From Cavia porcellus (taxonomy: Eukaryota > Chordata > Mammalia > Rodentia > Caviidae), in NCBI RefSeq assembly GCF_034190915.1, contig NW_026947492.1:19001501-19065500 (forward strand): a stretch of 64,000 nt of DNA. The letters run 5' to 3'. Shown piece by piece: positions 56,398 through 64,000 of this stretch. The translations under genes and the position numbers were made by a program. Under the pieces are notes generated by a model that saw nothing but the letters and a program-made list of their open reading frames with translations, was not told the DNA's origin and did no database searches. Each line of letters begins with the position of its first letter. The stretch's first letter is position 1.

Positions 56398-57230
56398 AAT
56401 TGGTGAATTAAGACCATTTAAATGAATGGTTGTAAGTGATATATATTGGCTTATTTTTGTCATGTTGTCTTTCTGTTATTGGTTCTTTACCTTTTTCCCT
56501 CTGTTTGCACTGCTTGGTGGTTTTTTTTTTCTGTTGGTGTTCTTGAAGTCATAGGTATTTTTATGTCTATCTAGTATATAGTTAAGTATTCTTTGTATGG
56601 TCCGTTTGGTGATCATGAAGTTCTTCAGCTGTTCTTTATCATGTAAGTGTCTTATTTCTCCATTGATTTTGAAGGATAGTTTTGTAGAGTACATCATTCA
56701 GAATTGGAAGTAATTTTCCTTTAGGATTTGAAATAAATCGCTCTCTGCTCTTGTTGACTTCAATATTTGTGTTGAGAAGTCTGCCATGATACTGATGGGC
56801 TTTCCTTTATAGGTGCTTTGTTTTTTTTTCTCTTAAAAGTTTTTAATATTCTGTTCTTATATTGAATTTCTGGGATCTTGACTATTACATGTCTGGATGT
56901 AGATTTATTTTGGTTATGGCTGATTGGAGTTCAATATGCTTTACAGATCTGTATGTCAGTTTCCTTTCCTAAGTTTGGAAAATTTTCAGCTATTACTTCT
57001 GTAAATAATCTTTTTATATTATTTGTGTTGTCACCTTTTTCATTTATACCTACTAATATTATATTGTTTTTCTTTGCATCATCTTGCAACTGTTGAATTG
57101 TTATTTCCTAATTCCTTCCTTATTTTTAAAAGATCTTTGCTTTCTTGTTCATTAGCTGCAATCTTGTCTTTGTGGTCTGAAAGTCTGTCTTCATGTTCAT
57201 TGAAGCATTTTTGCTAGCTTTCGATAGAAT

Positions 57231-57312
57231 TTTTTTTTGTGCTGGGGATTGAACTCACCACCTCGCATTTCCCAAGCAGGCACTTAACACTGCTGAGCTA
57301 AACCCCTGGCCC
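57231..57312 (-). repeat. ID-like SINE
   Basis: TTTTTTGTGCTGGGGATTGA, CATTTCCCAAGCAGGCACTT, GCTGAGCTAAACCCCTGGCC. Confidence 0.9.
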
Positions 57313-59224
57313 TTGATTGAGTTTTTGGTTTCCTGGATATCTCTTTGAATCTGTTTTATGCATTCTGGTTTTTACATTGTTCATTCAGTGTTTCAATCAT
57401 CTTGCCATGTTCTTCTATTTTTTAAACTATGTCTTCTTTAGATGAGTTCAGCATTTCTTTCACTATGTTTATCATTTCTTCTTTTACCTGGGAGATTATT
57501 TCTGATCTGAGTTCCTTTATAGCTCCACGGAGTTTATTTACTTCAGTTGTTACTATTTTGGAAGTTTCAGATGTATGGCTTACATTTTCTGCTATGTCCA
57601 CGTCTCCTAGGCTTGTTTGACATGGGCTGGAGGCTTGTGATTGTATTTTGCTCTTTGTTTTGTCACTTTCCTGTATTCCCCTGGGGCAGTTGAACGCAAA
57701 GTCTCAGTTGTTTCTTGAATAAAGGATGGCTGTCTGTACTTCAGGGAGTTTCCCCAGTTGAGGGGGAGATGTTAGACAGTCTTTATTCGATACTTAGAGA
57801 ATTCAGAGGCTCCCCAAGTGGGGGCAGTGCGCTGAATGGACCTTCAGCACACCCCATTGTGGCTCACCAAAGCTCCCTGGCTGCTTGAGGTTACTGGGCA
57901 GTGCCCTACCAGGTTCTGAGTGACATACACAGGTTGAATGGTATGTGGAATACATTGGGAAGGCCTTCAGCTTGGGCCACGTGGCACACCAAAGCTCATT
58001 GGCTTCTTGAGGTTTCTGCCAGGTTCTCAGCAAAGTCCCCTGGCTGCATAGCTAGAGTTCACTGTGGAGGCCTTCATCTCACCCGTGGTGGCTCCCAGTT
58101 CAGTGCCCATGTTTTTGATTGAGTCTTTTGGGAGGTCTGCATTTTTCTTTTAGTTCTTCGTACATTCTAGATATTAGTCCTCTGCCTGAGGAGAGGGCAG
58201 CAAAATATTTTTCCCATTCTGTAGGTTGTCTCTTCTCTCTATTGGTTGTTTCCTTTGCTATGCAGAGCTTTTTAATTTGATATGATCCTATTTGTTGATT
58301 CTTGATATTTCTTGAGCAGCTAGGGTTCTGTTTAGAAAGTCAGTCTTTGCCTCTGTGTTCAAACATTTTACTTATTTTATCTTCTGTCAGATTGTGTCTT
58401 TTAATATTTAGATCTTTGATCCATTTTTATTTTATTTTAGTACTTGGTGAGAGATATGAGTTTAGATTCAATCTTCTGCATGTGGATTGCCAGTTTTCCC
58501 AGCACCATTTGTTAAAAGAGGTTATCCTTCCTTCTGTGTTAAGTTTTTGGTCCTTTTGTCCAAAGTCTGATGGCTAAATGTGCCTGGGGATTTTTTGTGT
58601 CCTCTATGCTGTTCCATTAATCCACTGTCTGTTTTTGTGTCATTAGTGTATTTTTTTAATCACTGTAGCTTTGTAATATAATTTGAAATCTGGGTTTGTG
58701 ATGCCTCCTGCTTTGTTTCCTCTTGCCCAGGACTGCTTTTGCTATTTTGGATCTCTTCTGGTTCCATATGAATTTTAGAATTGTTTTCTCTAGTACTGTG
58801 AGGAATGCTGTTGGTATTTTGATTGGGATTACATTAAATCTATTGAAAGTATGACCATTTTGACAGTATTGGTGCTGCCTGTCTACAAACAGGGGATGTC
58901 TTTCCATTTTTTGATGCCCTCTTCATCTCTTCAGAGAACTAGTTTTTGGTCTTTCACTTCCTTTGTTAGCTGAATTCCTATTTAATTTTTCTTGAATGTA
59001 TTTGGAATGGTATTGGTTTCTTAATTTCTTTCTTGGTGGTTTCAGTATTAGTAGAAAAGAATACTATTGACTTTTGTGTGTTGATTTTTTTGTCTACCTA
59101 CTTTACTGAATTTGTTTGGGGGTCTTTTGGTGGAATTTTTTGGGTCTTCTAAGTAAAGGATTATGTCATCTATGAATAAGGATAGTTTGACTTCCTCTTT
59201 TCCTATATATATCTTTTTTATTTC

Positions 59225-59337
59225 TTTCTTTTTTTTTTTTTTTTGTCTTTTTCCTTTTTATCCGTACCGGGGATCGAACTCACAACTGCCTGCTTGTAAG
59301 GCAGGCGCTTATGCCACTGAGCTAAATCTCCAACCCC
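59225..59337 (-). repeat. Young ID-like SINE
   Basis: T tract, TATCCGTACCGGGGATCGAA, GCTTGTAAGGCAGGCGCTTA, GAGCTAAATCTCCAACCCC. Flanking TTTTTATTTCTTT-like words suggest a target duplication. Confidence 0.92.
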
Positions 59338-61292
59338 TTTTATTTATTTCTTTTGCCTGATTGCTATGGCTAAAGTTCTAAATACTATATTGAACAGGAG
59401 TGATAACAGTGGGCATCCTTATCTTGTACTCTTGGTGATCCTTCTGCCTCTGTCTCTTGAATGCTGAGATTATAGTCATGTATGACTACACCCAGCTTGT
59501 TTCTGATTTTAAAGGGAAAGCTCTCAGTTTTTTCTCATTCAATGTGATATTGGCCAGAGATCTATCTTTTATGGGATTGAGGCGTGGTCATTGTATACCT
59601 TTTTTTTAAAAAATCATGAACACATATTGATTTTGTCAATGGTTTTTTGAGATGATCATGTGATTTTTGTCCATCTTTTTATGTGATGTATTATATTTAT
59701 TGGCTTGCATATGTTGAACCATCCTTGCATCCCTGGGATGAAGTCTACTTGGTCATTATGTATGATCTTTTAGTATGTTGTATTTTGTGTATCAGTCTTA
59801 TTGAAGACCTTTTCATCTATATTCATTCAAGAGAATGTACTTCTCTTTTTCAGTTGAATTTTTCTTTTGTTTTAGAATCAAGGTAATTTTGCTTTCAGGA
59901 ATTACTTTGGCAGTACTTCTCCCTTTTCAGTTTCATTAAGAGTTTGAGGAGTATTATTAGATCTTCCCTAAAGTTCTTACAGAATTCAGCAGTGAATCCA
60001 TTGTGTCTTCAGCTTTTGTTAGTTGTTAGGTTTTTTATTACTTCTTCAATTTCATTACCTGTTATTAGATTATTCTAGGGGTTTGTATCTTATTGGTTCA
60101 ATTTTATTAAATCATATGTATCTAGGAATCTATGTATTTTTCTAGATTCTCCAATTTATTGGAATGTCAGTTTTTGAAGTACTTACTAATCTGGATTTTG
60201 GTGATATCTTTTATGATTTTGCCTTTGTCATTTTTAATTACATTGGTGTATGCCTTTTCTCTTTTGGGTAACATTGGCTAAGGAGTTACCTATTTTGTCT
60301 GTTCTTTCAAAGAATCAGCTCTTTAATTTCTTTATTATTTGTAATTTTTTTAGTCTCTATTAATTTCTGCTCTGATATGTATAATTTTCTTCCTTGTGTT
60401 AGCTTTGTACTTGGATTGTTCTTGTTTTTCTGGTACATCATTAGATTATTTGAATTTGCTTTGTGGGGAGTCAGAGTTACAAACTTCCCTCATAGAACTA
60501 TTTTCATTGTGTCCTATATGTTATGGTGTGTTTACTGGCATTATTGTGTGATTCCAGGAATTGTCTGATTTCTTCCTTGTTTTCTTATGACACATTGATT
60601 ATTCAAGAGTGTATTGTTTAATCTCCACTTGTCTCCACACTTCCTATAGTTGCTATTGTTGATTTCTTGTTCCATTGCACAGTGATCTGATAATATGCAT
60701 GGAATAATTTTGATTTTTTGTAAGCATGCTTAATGAGCATATGATCTGTTTGGAGAATATTCTGTGTACTGCTAAGAAGAATGTATATTTTGTTATTGGA
60801 TGGAATACTAAGTTCATTTGTTGAAAGATGTGGTTAAACTCTAATATTTCCTTGTCAATATTTTTGTCTAATTAATGCATCTATTTGTATTAGGGGGCTT
60901 TTCAGGTCCCCTACTATAGTTGTGGTGTTCATCAGATCTTTTATGTCTGATAGTATTATATCATAAGGTTGGGTATACCAGTGGTTAGTGCATATATATT
61001 TATAACTGCTATCTCTTCTTGTTGAATTGTTCTTTCAACTAATATGTAGTGACTTTTGCCTCTTCAGATCAGTTTTGGCTTGAATTCTACTTTGTCTGAA
61101 AATAGAAGAACTACTTTTGCTTGTTTTTGGGTTCCTATTGCATGGAATATTGTTTTCTATCCTTTCATTGTTAGTCAGTGAATTTGTTTTTGGATTAAAT
61201 GTTTCTTGTGTACAACATATTGTTGGGCTTTGTTTTTTGATCCAATCTGTCAACTTAGTTCTTTTGATTGGGGAATTGAGACCATTCACATT

Positions 61293-61403
61293 AAGAGTTA
61301 TTTCTGGGGGCTGGGGATTTAGCTCAGCAGCATAAGCACTTGCCTTGCAAACACGTAGTCATGAGTTCGATCCCTGGTACCGATTTAAAAAAAAAGAGTT
61401 ATT
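61293..61403 (+). repeat. Young ID-like SINE with 10-bp target duplication
   Basis: AAGAGTTATT at 61293-61302 and 61394-61403 flanks GGCTGGGGATTTAGCTCAGC, GAGTTCGATCCCTGGTACCG and an A tail. Confidence 0.95.
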
Positions 61404-62488
61404 ACTGAAAGGCATTGACTTTTTCTTATCATTGCATTATTTTCCTGTTATTTATTTTCCCCTCACCCCCTTTTCTGCTTAATTGTTCATCCTACTTGAA
61501 GTATTTATTCCACTAGTCTTTTTTGGCATTTCTAGCTTCGTTATCTCTTTCTAGGATATCTTTGCAAGAAAAATTTTTTTAAATGCTGGTTTGATGGTCA
61601 TAAATTTTTAAGATGTTCTTTGACATGGGAAGATATTTGATCATTAACTTTGAAGGATTTTTTTTTTGCAGGATATGTCATTCTGGATTGGGAGGGTTTT
61701 TTGTTTTTATTTTTTTAGGGCATGAACTACTTCAATCTCTGCTAGTCTTTAATGTTTGATTTGACAGATCTGATGTAATTCTAATCAGCTTACCTTTATA
61801 TTGACCACTTTTAAGATTGTGTCCTTGTGTTGGACTTCTGGGATTTTTGACTATGATATGTGGTAGAATGTTCTTTTTGATCATGGCTAATCGGGCTTCT
61901 GTATGTTAATTTTTCCCCATAGTTGGAAAGTTTTCTGCTACTATTATGTAAATAGGCTTTTTATGCCATTTGTGCTGTCCTGTATGTTTTCACTAATTCC
62001 ATTTCCTCTTTGAATCATCTAGCAGCTGTTGGATCCATTTCCCATATTCTCTCGTCATTTTTAAGATGTCTAAGTATGTGGTTTCTCACATCAGCCCTGT
62101 TTTCAAATTCTGACAGTCCGTCCCTACCTTGGTCACCCTGCTGCCATGGTTTTAATAGAAATTTTTTTTATCTTTCTGATTTGTTTGATAACTTTCACGG
62201 ACTTTAATTCTTTGCTCAACTGGCTATTCATGTTTTATCATTTAGCTAGCTTTTTATTATGTCTTCTAAGCTCACCGATTGCTTTATTTATTAAGTCCAT
62301 TATCTGTTTAGTTACATCTTCTTTGAGTTTGCCAAGCACTGTCTTTCTTTTTGCCTTCTCTTTTAACCCTTCAGATAGTTCACTTGTTTGACTTTTGATT
62401 TCTTTCCCATCAGTGACCCATGGGCCAGCTTTGGGGGAACGGGGAGATTTTGTACACACTTTTTGCTCTGTTTTTTTATGTTTCGTAT

Positions 62489-62497
62489 ATGTGTGTA

Positions 62498-62550
<53 letters not shown>
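62489..62550. repeat. (TG)n microsatellite
   Basis: About 50 bp of TG dinucleotides; frames over it encode Thr-His repeats and are artefacts. Confidence 0.97.
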
Positions 62551-62551
<1 letters not shown>

Positions 62552-63352
62552 GAGGGTTGAGAGTTGAGTCCAATTATAATGGAAGGATTTGTTACTAATC
62601 TGCAAAGCTCCATGCTTAGTGTCTACTTTCCAGTGATGTGCTCTGTGAGTGGCTAACTAACTGGCCTTTTCCTCCATCCCAAGATCTGATCATCTTTGTT
62701 AATTTGGGGAGCAGAACTTACAATGTACTTGGCTCAGTACCCAGTTCTCCAGAAGCAAACCACAGTATTGATGATATAACATCAAGGCAGATATTGGCAG
62801 ACAGCAGAAACTAATAGCAACAGCTGTGTCACTCTGGCAATAGCATCAAAATCAGCAACAATATTAAGACAAACTCAGTGTTGAAATGCTGTAAGAACAA
62901 ATAAAAGCTATTGTACCACCCTTAAAAATAGAGAAGAGATCTGCAATAATAACAAACACAAAGATAAAGCAAATATTGATGATACAGCAAAAACATCTAC
63001 AAAATGTAACAACTCTACTACAATTAAAAATAGAATTCAATGTTAATAGCATATAGCCAATTAAATAACTAAGATTGATAAAGCTTACCTAGTAAAAATA
63101 GAAGGGGTAAGAAAGAGTAAAATGAAAGAACTAAATTTGAAAAATTAAAGGAAGGTGAGAAGAAAGAGAAAAGTGAAATAAAGACTTCTGTTAAGGAGTA
63201 AGAGAAAATTTATAGAATTGTATAAAAGTAAGAGAAAAGAACAATTAAGAAAAAGAAAAAAGCAAAAGATAGAAAAGAAAAATAAAAGCCACCCCCTCCC
63301 TCAATAACAAGAAAGAAAAAGAGAAATGAGTACCAAAAGATACTGCTTCTTT

Positions 63353-63396
63353 TTTTGTACTGGGGACAGGCACTTACGCTGCTGAGCTAAATCTCG
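63353..63396 (-). repeat. ID-like SINE with internal deletion
   Basis: GTACTGGGGACAGGCACTTA joined directly to CGCTGCTGAGCTAAATCTCG; the middle third of the element is missing. Confidence 0.75.
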
Positions 63397-64000
63397 ACAT
63401 GGCTATGTTTTTGAATGAGTGGTTTCTTTCTATTATCTGCAGTATTGGAATCAACCTGACACGGGGATGGGATAATGAGTCACTCCTAAGTCCTGTTTTA
63501 TTTCCACCCTCACATTTTCATGTGTGAATCCTGCCTTGCCTTTCCTTCTAGGCATGGTTAGTACCTAGTGTCTGCCCTAGGACTGTATTTACTCCAGTCA
63601 TTCTCAATTTCTGTGTTCTTCTGTGTGTCCCAAGTCACTGCTTTTCCACTTAGGTTTCTGGCCTGTGGGTTTGTGAAGTGCATCTCCCTGTATCATGCAG
63701 CTCTCTGTCCATTTATTGTGCAGGCCGTGGCAGCTGTCCAAGCTGAGGTGTATCTTGATCACACTGGCAGACGGGGAAAGCAAATAGTCCACTGATTTCT
63801 GGGCTGGATGTAGCGGTGAGATAGGGAGTCTTCTGGGCTTTGTGCCAGCACTTTCAGATGCACACCCCTTAGAAAGCTACATGAGCTGCCCTCACCCAGT
63901 GACTGTGTTAGGATGACCCCAGAGACATCACAGTATAATTTTCTGTAGCTGTTTTTCAGGTCAGTCTGAAACAACTCAGTTCTTCCCAGAACAGCTCCTG

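Larger units (their letters stand above)
53817..58110 (-). mobile_element. Younger L1 nested in the older L1, ORF2 internally deleted
   Basis: The 5' end is at the right: GC-richer monomer-like repeats (about 57680-58110; GTGGCTCACCAAAGCTCCCT and GTGGCACACCAAAGCTCATT are two copies). Then come ORF1-like (about 56480-57660) and ORF2 endonuclease/RT-side sequence (about 54740-56480). At about 54600 it joins a 3' UTR made of tandem units (53900-54600) and an A-rich end. The ORF2 C-terminal half is missing. ID-like SINEs have inserted at 53818-53899, 56273-56382 and 57231-57312. Confidence 0.65.
52905..64000 (-). mobile_element. Old long L1, split in ORF2 by a younger L1
   Basis: The 3' end is at the left (T-rich 52905-52930, 3' UTR to about 53500) and the ORF2 C-terminal side runs to about 53810 (CTGTTCCATTTTAGGTGCCC). 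The same element resumes at about 58110 (GATTGAGTCTTTTGGGAGGT) with the next ORF2 part. It continues through ORF2 to about 61300 and ORF1-like sequence to about 62400, then a (TG)n and presumed 5' untranslated sequence to the window end. Comparing both edges with the L1 at 32515-38560 shows they are contiguous there. Stops and indels are frequent. Confidence 0.7.

Noticed and set aside
57803..58122. 76- and 73-codon frames on opposite strands
   Set aside because: They lie in GC-rich L1 5' untranslated monomers.
61035..61289. L1 ORF2-like frame with endonuclease-style peptide
   Set aside because: Part of the decayed L1; not a host gene.
62238..62605. 111- and 80-codon - strand frames with Thr-His repeats
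   Set aside because: Produced by the (TG)n microsatellite.
63700..63800. Acceptor-like TTTATTGTGCAG followed by a short open stretch at 63724
   Set aside because: It stops after about 23 codons with no donor, and it lies in presumed L1 5' untranslated sequence.
1..64000. CRISPR arrays, operons, ribosome binding sites, prokaryotic elements
   Set aside because: The sequence is mammalian nuclear DNA. The regular short repeats are microsatellites, SINEs or L1 monomers.

Overview
The window is nuclear DNA of a placental mammal, almost certainly a rodent. It has split exons with GT-AG introns, B1-type (7SL-derived) SINEs often fused to an ID half, many young tRNA-derived ID-like SINEs, a rodent-style load of L1, and old MIR, L2 and MaLR copies. 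The SINE mix (B1-dID dimers plus an ID-like family ending GGTACCGATAAAAA...GAC) suggests the beaver/kangaroo-rat/squirrel side of rodents. Beaver is my best guess, but it is inference only.

The only host gene I recognise is CCDC15 (coiled-coil domain containing 15, a centriole protein), on the + strand. Its CpG- and GC-box-rich promoter lies at about 22.87-23.26 kb. Ten coding exons follow: 23560-23748, 28227-28376, 29070-29252, 47134-47247, 47437-48420, 48668-48829, 49366-49549 (broken), 50478-50597, 51988-52110 and 52682-52786. Every exon begins and ends in phase 0. The nine intact exons give 707 residues; the C-terminal exons must lie beyond 64 kb. The 984-nt exon 47437-48420 encodes tandem Asp/Gln/Leu/Pro/Lys/Cys repeats. 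I number these as coding exons 1-10; upstream non-coding exon borders are not resolved.

Region by region. 1-3539: the 5' part of a decayed class I endogenous retrovirus on the - strand, with its 5' LTR at 3203-3539 and a tRNA-Glu-type primer-binding site. Two solo LTRs of the same family follow at 5929-6228 (+) and 7526-7862 (-). 3.5-22.8 kb: intergenic SINEs, MaLR LTRs, simple repeats, and an internally deleted L1 interrupted by a 2.3-kb ORF1-only (HAL1-like) element on the opposite strand. 22.9-52.8 kb: CCDC15. Its 17.9-kb intron 4 carries a long L1 (32.5-38.6 kb) and a complete-ended 1,732-bp hAT transposon. 52.9-64 kb: an old L1 on the - strand, itself split by a younger L1.

The most notable find is in coding exon 7. 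A 46-nt 5' fragment of tRNA-Arg(ACG), with no poly(A) and flanked by a 16-bp target-site duplication, has landed inside the exon. The 64-bp gain shifts the frame, and the ancestral frame also carries a stop. The ancestral exon would be 120 nt and phase 0/0, so skipping it would keep the rest of CCDC15 in frame. Second is the hAT transposon with a perfect 8-bp duplication, apparently inserted into a rodent-specific SINE, which implies DNA-transposon activity within rodents. I found no new multi-gene system.
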